Of a stretch of 37,193 nt of DNA, positions 7,183-15,870 are shown piece after piece. Origin of the DNA: Treponema sp. (GTDB lineage Bacteria > Spirochaetota > Spirochaetia > Treponematales > Treponemataceae); assembly GCA_022510905.1 (NCBI GenBank), contig JAFLSN010000024.1, forward strand, positions 1 to 37,193, in the 5' to 3' direction. The notes beneath the pieces were generated by a model, which was not told the origin of the DNA, made no database searches, and worked only from the letters and a program-made list of their open reading frames with translations. Numbering within the stretch: position 1 is the first letter of the stretch; every line of letters begins with the position of its first letter. The position numbers and the translations under genes were made by a program.

Positions 7183-7668
7183 TTATGAATCTCCCATGTA
7201 ATCCAAATCCACCTCGCCGTCGGCGCAGCTGACTTTTGCTCTTGATGACACATTGCAGTACCAACCGGCGCCTTTTTCTATTTCGCCCCACTGCGCCTTT
7301 GTACCGCTGTACTTTATTGTATCAAGCATCCCGCAGTTACCGAACGCATGAGGACCGATTTCAGTCACGGTGTCGGGAATACACACAGTCCTAAGTGCTG
7401 AACAGTCATAGAACGCTTCGCTGCCGATTTCGGTCACGCTGTCGGGAATCTCCATGCCCCTAATCGCAGTGCAACCATCGAACGCATGTTGACCGATTTT
7501 AGTCACGCTGTTACTAATTGACACGCCCTCAAGTGACTTGCAGTCGTTGAATGCTAAGCTACCGATTTCGGTCACGCCATCGGGAATATCAAGTTTCTTG
7601 GGCATATCAGATTCTTTACACCCCGTTATCTTTGTGCCGTCCGTTTCAAGATAGTCTGGAATCCTCAT
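7183..7668 (-). CDS. small BspA-like leucine-rich repeat protein
   Basis: 161 residues from ATG 7666-7668 with AAGGAG six bases upstream. After a 22-residue start (MRIPDYLETDGTKITGC) come four LRR_5 units of about 23 residues, each with the core IPDxVTEIGxxAFxxC. The tail GTKAQWGEIEKGAGW is typical of the end of treponemal LRR proteins. There is no signal peptide, unusual for the family, so the N-terminus may be a new fusion. The first 22 codons are duplicated 156 bases upstream in a chimeric ORF. It is third in a minus-strand cluster (8031 to 7183) with 3-base gaps between ORFs. The function is unknown. Confidence 0.8.
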   Translation of the reverse strand: MRIPDYLETDGTKITGCKESDMPKKLDIPDGVTEIGSLAFNDCKSLEGVSISNSVTKIGQHAFDGCTAIRGMEIPDSVTEIGSEAFYDCSALRTVCIPDTVTEIGPHAFGNCGMLDTIKYSGTKAQWGEIEKGAGWYCNVSSRAKVSCADGEVDLDYMGDS

Positions 7669-7912
7669 CTTTTACTCCTTGTCAAGCTTTTCGATGATGA
7701 TTCCACCTCCGTTATCGTCATCATCGCCACTGTCCTTTCTGTTGAGTATTTTCTTTGGCATATCAGATTCTTTACACCCCGTTATCTTTGTGCCGTCCGT
7801 TTCAAGATAGTCTGGAATCCTCATCTTTTACTCCTTGTCAAACTTTTCGATGATGATTCCACCTCCGTTATCGTCATCATCGCCACTGTCCTTTCTGTTG
7901 AGTATTTTCTTT
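7601..7912. repeat. 156-bp tandem duplication
   Basis: Bases 7601-7756 and 7757-7912 are the same except for one base (AAGCTTTT at 7685 versus AAACTTTT at 7841). The unit covers the last codons of the DUF2188-like gene, the 3-base gap, the ribosome-binding site and the first 22 codons of the LRR gene. The near-identity implies a recent event. The unit length is a multiple of three. Confidence 0.95.
7672..7824 (-). CDS. chimeric 50-residue ORF made by the duplication
   Basis: It starts at ATG 7822-7824 with AAGGAG six bases ahead and stops at TAA 7672-7674. Residues 1-25 equal the LRR protein's N-terminus (MRIPDYLETDGTKITGC, KESDMPKK). Residues 26-50 equal the tail of the DUF2188-like protein (NRKDSGDDDDNGGG, IIIEKLDKE). 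It keeps both the ribosome-binding site and the stop of its parents and so should be translated. A function is not implied. Confidence 0.6.
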   Translation of the reverse strand: MRIPDYLETDGTKITGCKESDMPKKILNRKDSGDDDDNGGGIIIEKLDKE

Positions 7913-8031
7913 GCTTTGGCTACTGCGGCCTCATAAGGAAGGTTCTTTGCTTCCAGCTTTTCTCTTCCGTTGATGAAGACATCATAGTTTCCGCTGGCAT
8001 TTTCTATTACGTAAACGATTTCTCTTGCCAT
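7828..8031 (-). CDS. DUF2188-like small protein (copy 1)
   Basis: 67 residues. The start at ATG 8029-8031 is fixed by AGGAGG six bases upstream (8038-8043). The pattern is IVYVIENASGNYDVFINGREKLEAKNLPYEAAVAKAKKIL, then an Asp/Gly linker and IIIEKFDKE. A beta hairpin with a mid-sequence basic residue, then a helix with AxAKAKxIL and a final strand, fits the small DUF2188 fold, whose role is unknown. The paralogue at 8159-8371 shares the layout and about 70 bases of upstream sequence. Its stop is 3 bases from the next ORF. Confidence 0.6.
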   Translation of the reverse strand: MAREIVYVIENASGNYDVFINGREKLEAKNLPYEAAVAKAKKILNRKDSGDDDDNGGGIIIEKFDKE

Positions 8032-8115
8032 ATATGGCCTCCTTTCGCGTTTAATGTCCGCCGACAATTATGTATCTGCACATGGGGCAACGCCCCGCGC
8101 CAAGTGCCGAAAACG

Positions 8116-8140
8116 CCCCTCCCTGTTCAGCCGGGAGGGG
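8116..8140 (-). terminator. terminator of DUF2188-like copy 2
   Basis: CCCCTCCC (8116-8123) and GGGAGGGG (8133-8140) form an 8-bp stem, followed on the minus strand by CGTTTTC. It lies 19 bases past the stop at 8159. Confidence 0.65.
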
Positions 8141-8158
8141 AGAAACCATGAAAGCGGT

Positions 8159-8371
8159 TTACTCGTAGCAGCGTATTAGTTTTGAAGAACCATCAAGATA
8201 TTCAACTATGATTTCCCCGCCACCCTTGTGTCTGAGCACTTCCTTTGCTTTGGCGGTTCCAGTTTCATACCCAGCGTCTTTGGCTAGTAGTCTTTCTCTT
8301 TCATTAATCCAAACATCAAATTTTCCGTTTTCTTTTTCCGTTACGTAAACAACTTCATATCTTTCAGCCAT
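8159..8371 (-). CDS. DUF2188-like small protein (copy 2)
   Basis: 70 residues from ATG 8369-8371, with AGGAGG at 8378-8383. It reads YEVVYVTEKENGKFDVWINERERLLAKDAGYETGTAKAKEVL, then GGGEIIVEYLDGSSK. It is closer to the DUF2188 consensus than copy 1, with the closing EIIVxxLDG strand intact. The leader of both copies (8032-8100 and 8372-8440) is about 80% alike, including a CAACGCCCCGC block, so the whole unit with its control region was duplicated. It has its own terminator and so is a separate transcription unit. The function is unknown. Confidence 0.6.
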   Translation of the reverse strand: MAERYEVVYVTEKENGKFDVWINERERLLAKDAGYETGTAKAKEVLRHKGGGEIIVEYLDGSSKLIRCYE

Positions 8372-8460
8372 ATATGGCCTCCTATCGCGTTTTACTTCCG
8401 CCGAAGATTGATTTATCTGCACACGGGACAACGCCCCGCATCTGTGCCTTTGTCTGTGGC

Positions 8461-8516
8461 GGTTTCGCAGGTGCGAAACCGAGACTCGCTAAAAACGCTC
8501 ATCAGTTCGCGTTTTT
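8461..8516. other. two hairpins downstream of the repeat array
   Basis: GGTTTCGCA/TGCGAAACC (8461-8480, 2-base loop) and AAAAACGC/GCGTTTTT (8491-8516) are perfect stems. The second, with T-rich ends on both strands, may terminate transcription from the HU-like gene. No gene is seen in 8384-8567. A short sequence at 8540-8559 (GTTTCGACAGGCTCAGCC) resembles a common dispersed bacterial repeat. Confidence 0.4.
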
Positions 8517-8567
8517 CTGGTTACGCCGCCGCTCCCTAGGTTTCGACAGGCTCAGCCACCGTACTTG

Positions 8568-8722
8568 CCCGCATGGTGCGGCATTCTGGTGCCACGCCAC
8601 TGCGGGATTATGCCCCCGCGCCAGCGCGGTATTCTAATGCCGCACTGCCGCGGTACTATGCTACCGCGCCACCGCGGGACTACGCCCTGCACCGGTGCGG
8701 CACTACGCTCCCGCAACGGCGG
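8568..8722. repeat. 24-bp tandem repeat array with a hairpin in each unit
   Basis: There are five units of exactly 24 bases (8568, 8592, 8616, 8640, 8664), one of 23 (8688-8710) and a partial one to 8722. Each unit has a CCGC-N-GCGG-like stem followed by NAYTAYGCN. It begins at the 3' end of the HU-like gene, whose TAG (8703-8705) lies inside unit 6. On the plus strand it can be read as an 8-residue repeat (MPPRQRGI, LMPHCRGT), but no start or partner domain supports that. Confidence 0.8.
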
Positions 8723-9413
8723 TCAAAGTCTTGCCGAAGCGCCCTGTTTTGAGCGTCTTGCCTGTCTTGCGCGAGGAGTCGATTTTCGTGCGCACTTCCA
8801 CCGTGAACTCGCCCGTCTCCACGCTCGCTGGCAGCATGACCAGAAGCCGCGCCGGTTTGTTCTCGATGACGGTCTCGCAGCGCACTTCCCCCGCCGCCGT
8901 GAGCGCGAACACGCCCTGCTCCGAATCCGCCGCGTCGAATCTCAGGCGGCTGCCGGTGATTTCCATGATTGAGCCGGCTTTGATTGTCGCACTGTCGCCG
9001 GTCACTTTGTCCGTCACCGTGGTGATATAGGGGTCGGTGCTCGCCGCCTCCGTCTTTTGCGCCTTTGCCTGGCTTGCAGCCTCTTTGAGCGCGTTCCCCG
9101 CGTTCACGTTGAGCTTTATGGCGTGGCGGCTTTTGTCAAAGCTGTCCGCCGGGTTCTTGAACACGCCGCTGATTGAAAAGCTCGTGTTGATCAGCGGGGT
9201 GTTGATGTGGCCGCCGTTGGCGACGATTTCCTTGTAGACCTCCTGCTCCAGCTTCTGATACGCCACGATGTCCGCCTCAGTGAGCGAGGAGCCGCGCTTG
9301 ATGATTTCGCGGTTCACGTCCTCCTGCGTGTAGACTTGCGCGTCAACGACCTGTGCCATGCAGTCGTCCGGGTCAGCGGTGAGCAGGTTCTCCCTCAAAG
9401 AATATTTGATCAT
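8703..9413 (-). CDS. HU-like DNA-binding protein with C-terminal DUF4469 domain
   Basis: 236 residues from ATG 9411-9413, with AGGAGG six bases upstream (9420-9425). Residues 1-110 are an HU/IHF-like domain of the Bacteroidetes type: DDCMAQVVDAQVYTQEDVNREIIKRG, SSLTEADIVAYQKLEQEVYKEI, then a beta arm (INTPLINTSFSISGVFKNPADSFD) and a helix. Residues 125-236 are the Ig-like DUF4469 domain (ITTVTDKVTGDSATIKAGSIMEITGSRLRFD, ARLLVMLPASVETGEFTVEVRTK). It probably acts as a nucleoid-type DNA-binding protein; the partner of the Ig-like domain is unknown. Remnants of at least one relative lie at 2616 and 4126. The gene's end runs into the 24-bp repeat array. Confidence 0.75.
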   Translation of the reverse strand: MIKYSLRENLLTADPDDCMAQVVDAQVYTQEDVNREIIKRGSSLTEADIVAYQKLEQEVYKEIVANGGHINTPLINTSFSISGVFKNPADSFDKSRHAIKLNVNAGNALKEAASQAKAQKTEAASTDPYITTVTDKVTGDSATIKAGSIMEITGSRLRFDAADSEQGVFALTAAGEVRCETVIENKPARLLVMLPASVETGEFTVEVRTKIDSSRKTGKTLKTGRFGKTLTAVAGA

Positions 9414-9545
9414 ACAAATCCTCCTTTACGAATGAGTTGGGTTGGAATAAAACAATCCCGCGCACGGCGGGACTGGACAGGTGAGAGAGTTGAATATGCA
9501 GGCTGAAATGGGGTGTGTGGCATTGCCACTTGTGGGGAAACAAAA

Positions 9546-9587
9546 AAGGACGCGCACCGCGAACAGCTGCCTGCGGTGTGCGTCCTT
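9546..9587 (-). terminator. rho-independent terminator, minus direction
   Basis: Arms 9546-9560 (AAGGACGCGCACCGC) and 9573-9587 (GCGGTGTGCGTCCTT) pair over 15 bases with one G-U. The T-run is on the minus strand. No minus-strand gene lies just upstream of it, so it either marks a lost gene or is an attenuator in the leader of the HU-like gene. Bases 9588-9869 hold a C9 tract (9631-9639) and no gene. Confidence 0.6.
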
Positions 9588-9869
9588 CTATCACATGAAA
9601 CAGAAAATCTCTTGGAGTACCCCTCTGTTACCCCCCCCCGTTAAAATTTCGGCCGCATGGCGGTCGTGGGAGGAGGTTGTTTTGGGCTGAATGATATTCC
9701 GTCATGCCCTCAGTATATCATGCCTGCGCTTTGCTATGCAAGCGCGTGTGCCGTTGCTACGTGTGCTGCGGTTCCGCCGGTTTTATTGTGGTTTGTGGCT
9801 GCTCTGTTGCAAAAAAGCGCATTTGCGTATAAACTGGTATTGAATACTTACAGACATGAAGGTTGTGTA

Positions 9870-12800
9870 ATGGGTACAGAGATGCAGACAGAAAGTTTTT
9901 CTTCTTTGACGCTGGTGCAAAAGCCGATCCGCATTGGTATTGATGTGGGCTCCACAACGGTCAAAGTTGTTGCCCTGGGAGAAAATGACGAAGTTCTGTA
10001 CGGTGCCTACGAGCGCCACCGCGCCGACATCCGCAACACCATCATCCAGGTTGTGAGCAGGGCTTTTGACGAGCTTGAAAAGATGCTTCCCGCAAAAGAC
10101 CGGCAGACTGTCAGTGTCAAAGTGACTGGTTCCGGCGGGCTTTCGGTGAGCCACTGGCTGAACATTCCGTTCATACAGGAAGTTGTGGCCGCGACCACTG
10201 CCGTGCGAAAGCTCATTCCGCAGACCGATGTGGTGATTGAGCTTGGCGGCGAAGACGCGAAAATCACGTATTTTACCGGCGGCGTGGAGCAGCGCATGAA
10301 CGGCACCTGCGCCGGTGGCACTGGCGCGTTCATTGACCAGATGGCGGCGCTGCTTGAAACAGACGCTTCCGGCCTTAACGAGTTCGCTCGCGGTGCCACG
10401 ACCATCTATCCAATTGCGGCGCGTTGCGGGGTGTTCGCAAAAACAGACGTGCAGCCCCTGATAAACGAAGGTGCCCGGCGCGAGGACATAGCCGCGTCTA
10501 TTTTTCAGGCGGTTGTTAGCCAGACTATCAGCGGCCTTGCCTGCGGAAAGCCGATTCGGGGGCATGTGGCGTTTTTGGGCGGTCCACTGCATTTTCTTGA
10601 CCAGCTCCGCGAGCGTTTTGTGCGCACACTCAAACTTTCACCCGAAGAGACGATTGTGCCGGAAAACAGCCAGCTGTTTGTGGCAAGCGGCGCGGCGTAT
10701 TCTGCGGAACGTGCCATCAAGTGCGTGAATCCGGGGCAGGAGGCTGTTTCCTTTCCCACGATTGCGGAATTCCGCGAAAACCTGAAGAATCTTGTTGGCG
10801 CGGAGATGCAGGAAGTGCAGCGCCTTGAGCCCCTGTTCAAGAACGAAGAGGAGCTTGCTGAATTTACCGAGCGGCACAAAAACCAAAAGGCGCTCACGGG
10901 CAACCTTGCGGCAACCACCGGGCCTGTGTTTCTGGGGCTGGATGCGGGGTCAACCACGACCAAGGCCGTGCTCACCGACACCGAGGGGCGCATTTTGTGG
11001 CGCTTCTACGATGTGAACGCTGGAAATCCTGTGGAGCTTGCCGTAAAGGTTTTAAAGGACTTGTACAGGATTTTACCCAAGGACTGCTACATTGCGCGGG
11101 CGGTGAGCACAGGATATGGCGAGGCCCTTTTCCAGGCGGCGCTCGGCGTGGATGCCGGTGAAGTTGAGACGATAACCCATTACCGTGCGGCGGATTTTTT
11201 TGTGCCGGGTGTGGAATTCCTGCTTGACATAGGCGGACAGGACATGAAGTGCCTCCGCATGAAGGACGGCGCCATTACGTCGATTCAGCTTAACGAGGCG
11301 TGCTCTTCCGGCTGCGGCAGCTTTCTGGATAACTTTGCGCGCACCATGGGCATGAGCGTGCAGGATTTTTCAAGGCTGGCTCTGCTTGCGCAAAAACCTG
11401 TTGACCTTGGCACACGTTGCACGGTGTTTATGAACAGCCGTGTTAAGCAGGCCCAGAAAGAAGGCGCGACCGTGGCGGACATTTCTGCGGGGCTTTCGTA
11501 TTCCGTGATAAAAAACGCGCTCTTTAAAGTGATTAAGCTGCGCAAGGCGAGCGACATCGGCAAAAAGGTTGTGGTGCAGGGCGGCACGTTCAACAATGAT
11601 GCGGTTCTCCGTGCTTTTGAAAAAATCGCGGGGGTGGATGTGTATCGGCCGGATGTGGCGGGGCTCATGGGGGCATACGGTTCCGCGCTGATTGCCCAGG
11701 ACCAGTGGGAGGATTTGCGCCGCCCCAAGCCCGGCGACCCCGACCAGACCCCCAAATTTGTCAAGTCAAGGATTGCTACGCTTGACCAGCTTGAAAACTT
11801 TTCCGTGTCTTTGGAACTGCGCAGATGCGGCAAGTGCTCAAACAGCTGTCTGCTTACAATCAACACGTTCAGCACGGAAGGCGGCGGCACGGAGCGGTAT
11901 GTCCGCAAATTTATCACCGGGAACAGGTGCGAGCGCGGGGCCGAATTGGGCGATGAGGCCCAGGTGGTTGACGCAAGCAACAAAGAGGCGAGCCAGCTTA
12001 ACGGGGATCGCGAAGACCCAAAGAATCTTCCCAATTTGTTTGACTGGAAATACAAGCGCCTGTTCCAATATGTGCCGTTAAAGCCCGAGCAGGCCCCCAT
12101 GGGAGATGTGGGCATTCCGCGTGTGCTGAACCTGTACGAAAACTATCCACTGTGGTTCACATTTTTTACAAAGCTTGGATTCCGTGTGCGGCTTTCTCCG
12201 CGCTCAAGCCGTGGCGTGTACGAGAAAGGGCTGGAATCAATTCCGTCTGAATCGGTTTGCTATCCGGGGAAAATTTCACACGGGCATGTGGAAAGCCTTT
12301 TGAAGCAGGGCATAAAATTCATTTTTTATCCGTGCGCTCCGTATGAAAAGCTTGAAGATGAGGGTGCGGGAAACCACTACAACTGCCCCATAGTCACAAG
12401 TTATCCGGAAGTGCTCCGCAACAACATAGACGCGCTTAGGCAGGATTCTTCCATTCTGTTTATGAATCCGTTTTTGCCTATCTACGACAAGGAAAGGCTT
12501 TCAGAGCGGCTTTATGAAGAGCTCCACAAGCATTTTGCAAAACTCACCCGGGCGCAAGTTGACTCTGCCATAGATGCCGCCTGGAAGGAGCAGGAGCAGT
12601 TCAAAAAGGATGTGCAGAACGCCGGCGAGGAAGCGCTGGAGCAAATCATAACGCGGGGGGCGAACGGCATTGTGCTTGCGGGGCGGCCCTATCATCTTGA
12701 CCCCGAAATCAACCACGGCATTCCCGAGCTGATTCATGGACTTGGCCTTGCCGTGTTCACTGAAGATTCCGTGGCGCATTTGGGCTCAATCGAGCGTCCT

Positions 12801-14477
12801 CTGCGCATTGTTGACCAGTGGGTGTACCACAACCGCCTGTACCGCGCGGCGAACTTTGTGAGCGGCATGCCCAATCTTGAGCTGGTGCAGCTCACGAGTT
12901 TTGGCTGCGGCCTTGATGCGGTGACCGCCGACCAGGTGGATGAAATCTTGCGGGCGCGAAGCCGTATGTACACGTTGATTAAAATTGACGAGGGCTCGAA
13001 CCTCGGTGCGGTGCGCATACGTATCCGTTCTCTTATTGCGGCTGTAAAGGCGCACGAGCGCAACCATGTCAAGCTTGCCGTAAAAAGTGCGGCGTACCAG
13101 CGGCAGGTTTTTACCAAGGAGATGAAGTACAAGCACACGATTATTGGCCCGCAGATGAGCCCCATCCATTTTAGGTTGCTGCAGAAAGCCCTCCGGTATT
13201 GCGGCTACAATTTTGTGATTCTTGACGCTGTTGACCCAAAGGCTGTTGAGACCGGCCTAAAATACGTGAACAACGATGCCTGCTATCCGTCGATTCTTGT
13301 GGCCGGACAGATGATTGCTGCGCTCGAAAGCGGCAAGTATGACTTGGACAACACGAGCCTTGTGATTACGCAGACGGGCGGGGGCTGCCGTGCGACCAAT
13401 TACATCGGTTTTATCCGCCGCGCCCTGAGCGACGCGGGCCTTTCTCATGTACCGGTGCTCAGCCTGAGTGCACAGGGCTTTGAAAAGAACCCCGGGTTTA
13501 AAATCACCTTTGGTATGCTTGACCGTATGCTCCGCGCCATTATGATTGGCGATGTGCTCATGCGCTGTCTGTATCGGGTGCGTCCGTATGAGGCGGTGCC
13601 CGGAAGCGCCAACAAGCTGTACGAAAAATGGAACGGCAAGGCGGAAATCGCGCTCCAGAGTTTTTCTCTCCATTCATACCACAGCATAATCAAAGGCATT
13701 GTGCATGACTTTGACACGCTTCCGCTGGTGGCCGTCAAAAAGCCGCGCGTGGGCGTGGTGGGCGAAATTCTGGTGAAATTCCATCCAACGGCAAACAATC
13801 AGATTGTTGATACAATCGAAAAGGAAGGTGCCGAATGTGTTATGCCTGACTTGGCCGACTTTTTCTTTTATTCGTTCAGCACGGGCATCTTTAGGCATGA
13901 GAAGCTGGCTTTTCCCAAAAAAACGGAGCGTAACGCACGGCTGTTTGTGTGGTTTATAGAGCGGTACCGCAGCTACATCAAAAAGCAGCTTAAAAAGAGT
14001 CATCGCTTTGACCCGCCGAGTTCAATCTACGAGCTGATGAAAGGTGTCGATGACATTGTGCAGCTGGGCAATATTACGGGTGAAGGCTGGTTTCTTACTG
14101 CGGAAATGGTGGAGCTGATTCATTCCGGAGTGCCGAGTATTGCGTGTGTGCAGCCGTTCGCGTGCCTGCCAAACCACGTGACGGGCAAAGGCATGATAAA
14201 AGAACTGCGCCGACGTTTTCCGGGTGCCAATATTTCCGCGATTGACTACGATCCCGGCTCAAGCGAAGTGAACCAGCTGAACCGCCTGAAGCTGCTGCTG
14301 TCCAACGCGCCTGTGGGTGCCCATCCAGACGAAGAGGCCGACGGCATGGTGCACAGTCCAGATGGATTTGTGGTCAAGCCTGACATCATGCTGGCGGAAG
14401 GCGGCATGGGTTTTGCCGATACGGAGCCGGTGAGCGAGGACGCTATTCCCGCAACTGGCACAGGAGGACAGATATAA
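9870..14477 (+). CDS. 2-hydroxyacyl-CoA dehydratase activase fused to dehydratase-like domains
   Basis: 1535 residues from ATG 9870, which has GAAGG seven bases ahead. The frame is open back to 9657, but that part is not protein-like. Two BadF/BcrA-type ATPase domains come first: IRIGIDVGSTTVKVVAL (about 20-36) with NGTCAGGTGAFIDQM, and FLGLDAGSTTTKAVLTD (about 355) with NEACSSGCGSFLDNF. The Cys motifs would hold the [4Fe-4S] cluster bridging the dimer. A DUF2229 part follows (PRVLNLYENYPLWFTFF, SESVCYPGKISHGH), then HgdB-like dehydratase sequence. Known relatives inject an electron into 2-hydroxyacyl-CoA dehydratases in anaerobic amino-acid fermentation; this fused, multi-domain form has no proven substrate. 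It is translationally coupled to the next gene. Confidence 0.85.
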   Translation: MGTEMQTESFSSLTLVQKPIRIGIDVGSTTVKVVALGENDEVLYGAYERHRADIRNTIIQVVSRAFDELEKMLPAKDRQTVSVKVTGSGGLSVSHWLNIPFIQEVVAATTAVRKLIPQTDVVIELGGEDAKITYFTGGVEQRMNGTCAGGTGAFIDQMAALLETDASGLNEFARGATTIYPIAARCGVFAKTDVQPLINEGARREDIAASIFQAVVSQTISGLACGKPIRGHVAFLGGPLHFLDQLRERFVRTLKLSPEETIVPENSQLFVASGAAYSAERAIKCVNPGQEAVSFPTIAEFRENLKNLVGAEMQEVQRLEPLFKNEEELAEFTERHKNQKALTGNLAATTGPVFLGLDAGSTTTKAVLTDTEGRILWRFYDVNAGNPVELAVKVLKDLYRILPKDCYIARAVSTGYGEALFQAALGVDAGEVETITHYRAADFFVPGVEFLLDIGGQDMKCLRMKDGAITSIQLNEACSSGCGSFLDNFARTMGMSVQDFSRLALLAQKPVDLGTRCTVFMNSRVKQAQKEGATVADISAGLSYSVIKNALFKVIKLRKASDIGKKVVVQGGTFNNDAVLRAFEKIAGVDVYRPDVAGLMGAYGSALIAQDQWEDLRRPKPGDPDQTPKFVKSRIATLDQLENFSVSLELRRCGKCSNSCLLTINTFSTEGGGTERYVRKFITGNRCERGAELGDEAQVVDASNKEASQLNGDREDPKNLPNLFDWKYKRLFQYVPLKPEQAPMGDVGIPRVLNLYENYPLWFTFFTKLGFRVRLSPRSSRGVYEKGLESIPSESVCYPGKISHGHVESLLKQGIKFIFYPCAPYEKLEDEGAGNHYNCPIVTSYPEVLRNNIDALRQDSSILFMNPFLPIYDKERLSERLYEELHKHFAKLTRAQVDSAIDAAWKEQEQFKKDVQNAGEEALEQIITRGANGIVLAGRPYHLDPEINHGIPELIHGLGLAVFTEDSVAHLGSIERPLRIVDQWVYHNRLYRAANFVSGMPNLELVQLTSFGCGLDAVTADQVDEILRARSRMYTLIKIDEGSNLGAVRIRIRSLIAAVKAHERNHVKLAVKSAAYQRQVFTKEMKYKHTIIGPQMSPIHFRLLQKALRYCGYNFVILDAVDPKAVETGLKYVNNDACYPSILVAGQMIAALESGKYDLDNTSLVITQTGGGCRATNYIGFIRRALSDAGLSHVPVLSLSAQGFEKNPGFKITFGMLDRMLRAIMIGDVLMRCLYRVRPYEAVPGSANKLYEKWNGKAEIALQSFSLHSYHSIIKGIVHDFDTLPLVAVKKPRVGVVGEILVKFHPTANNQIVDTIEKEGAECVMPDLADFFFYSFSTGIFRHEKLAFPKKTERNARLFVWFIERYRSYIKKQLKKSHRFDPPSSIYELMKGVDDIVQLGNITGEGWFLTAEMVELIHSGVPSIACVQPFACLPNHVTGKGMIKELRRRFPGANISAIDYDPGSSEVNQLNRLKLLLSNAPVGAHPDEEADGMVHSPDGFVVKPDIMLAEGGMGFADTEPVSEDAIPATGTGGQI

Positions 14478-14478
14478 C

Positions 14479-15870
14479 ATGAAGCAGACGGTGCTGTTAA
14501 AAAAAGTGATGCTGTGGGTGGCAGTGGTTTTTGGTGCTGTGCCATTCATTTTTGCCGACTACAACAGCTACGGCATTCCCGACTCAACGGAAATCCGCAA
14601 ATCAATCGTTGACTCCTGGTTGACCGCACCGCTGTCTGAGCTTCAAAACAGACATATTGAATCCAGAGTTGATTCCATCGGTACTGTATATCAAATCCGT
14701 ATGGAAGAAACAGTTGAGGATTATATTGTTGTTGTTGCGCCCCGCTCATTTTTGAGCGTGGATGTTGTGCGGGGCGAGTCACGCGAAACCACAAAGATGG
14801 AAGTGTATCCCGTGGGGGCGCCGGGAAGCTGGGTCTTGTACCGCAACAAAGTGACTGGAAAACCAAGCAAGCTTGTGTGGTATTTCAATTCTGATTCCGA
14901 TGTGTATGTTCAGTTCCGTCCGGACGATTTAAAAACATATGCCGACATGCTCGTGTGCGGTTCATATGCGGCCCGTTCCGTTCCCATGGGTATCAGGTTT
15001 GACAGGTTGTACACCGCGTCTTTTTCGGACATGCAGAACTGGACTAACCGTTCTCTGCCGTGGCAAAAGGTAACGGTGGTGCCGGGGCAATATCATTCAG
15101 TGCTGCAAATGGTGGCAGTCATTAAAGAAAAGATTCCACGCATTTCGTTTGCGGAAGAAGCTTGCTACAATGAATCTGGCGAGCTGTATTCAATCAGCAC
15201 AGGAAAACCGTTTGTGCAGAACGATGGAACAATTTATGTTGCAGCAGCTCCGGGGCATGTAACGCTTGGCACCGCAGGATTTTTAAAATGGATTGTGGAC
15301 GGCATTGTTGAACCGCGCATCGGTCGTGGAACCAATATTGATTCATTGCTGGAGCCTACCATGTCGTTTGATAGCTTGAGCAAAAATGGTGTGCGTTCGC
15401 AGAAGTACAATTTGACGTTCACCCTTGACTGGACGCGGAACCTTGCCGCCGCCGCTCTTTCCGCCCGCTCTACACGCACATACACGTACAAAACCGGTGG
15501 CGTTGATGTTACTGTTACACCGTTTGCCGCCGATGTAAAAAACGGCGTGCTCGTGTCTTCTTCCGGCTACATCGAAAACACTGGTTATGCCATCAAAAAC
15601 ATCAAGGGGCTTTTGTATGTGCTTGCCGTTACGGAGCCTGGATGGTGCTATCTTGCGGCGGTGAGGCAGACTTCCCACGTGGTGCCAGATGATTTGGTGT
15701 TCAATGAATGTGCCGTTTTGTTTCCTTATTTTGATGCCACGGGGCGCTTCGGTTGCTATGTGTTTGAGAAGGGGCGGGAAATTAGCCTTGCCAATTTTAT
15801 TTCACGCTATGAAGGTTCGTTCGTGCATTTTGCGCGGGTAAAAACAACTGACACGTTTTTTCCAAAATGA
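14479..15870 (+). CDS. exported protein of unknown function
   Basis: 463 residues. The start at 14479 is one base past the preceding stop, with GGAGGA (14463-14468) as ribosome-binding site inside the preceding gene. The signal peptide is MKQTVLLKKVMLWVAVVFGAVPFIFA, so it is periplasmic or surface-exposed. The mature part is beta-rich with no motif I recognise (VEDYIVVVAPRSFLSVDV, KLVWYFNSDSDVYVQFRP, NDGTIYVAAAPGHVTLGT, FTLDWTRNLAAA). Only two or three Cys are present and there is no lipobox. The coupling to the activase gene seems to be operon layout rather than shared chemistry. It looks like a conserved spirochaete envelope protein. Confidence 0.65.
   Translation: MKQTVLLKKVMLWVAVVFGAVPFIFADYNSYGIPDSTEIRKSIVDSWLTAPLSELQNRHIESRVDSIGTVYQIRMEETVEDYIVVVAPRSFLSVDVVRGESRETTKMEVYPVGAPGSWVLYRNKVTGKPSKLVWYFNSDSDVYVQFRPDDLKTYADMLVCGSYAARSVPMGIRFDRLYTASFSDMQNWTNRSLPWQKVTVVPGQYHSVLQMVAVIKEKIPRISFAEEACYNESGELYSISTGKPFVQNDGTIYVAAAPGHVTLGTAGFLKWIVDGIVEPRIGRGTNIDSLLEPTMSFDSLSKNGVRSQKYNLTFTLDWTRNLAAAALSARSTRTYTYKTGGVDVTVTPFAADVKNGVLVSSSGYIENTGYAIKNIKGLLYVLAVTEPGWCYLAAVRQTSHVVPDDLVFNECAVLFPYFDATGRFGCYVFEKGREISLANFISRYEGSFVHFARVKTTDTFFPK

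Noticed and set aside
5900..9600. Integron-type gene cassette array
   Set aside because: Single-gene units with terminators suggested it, but no pairs of GTTRRRY/RYYYAAC core sites were found and no integrase is present.
9657..9869. Longer N-terminus of the activase gene
   Set aside because: The extra 71 residues are not protein-like, and the ATG at 9870 has a ribosome-binding site and directly precedes the ATPase domain.
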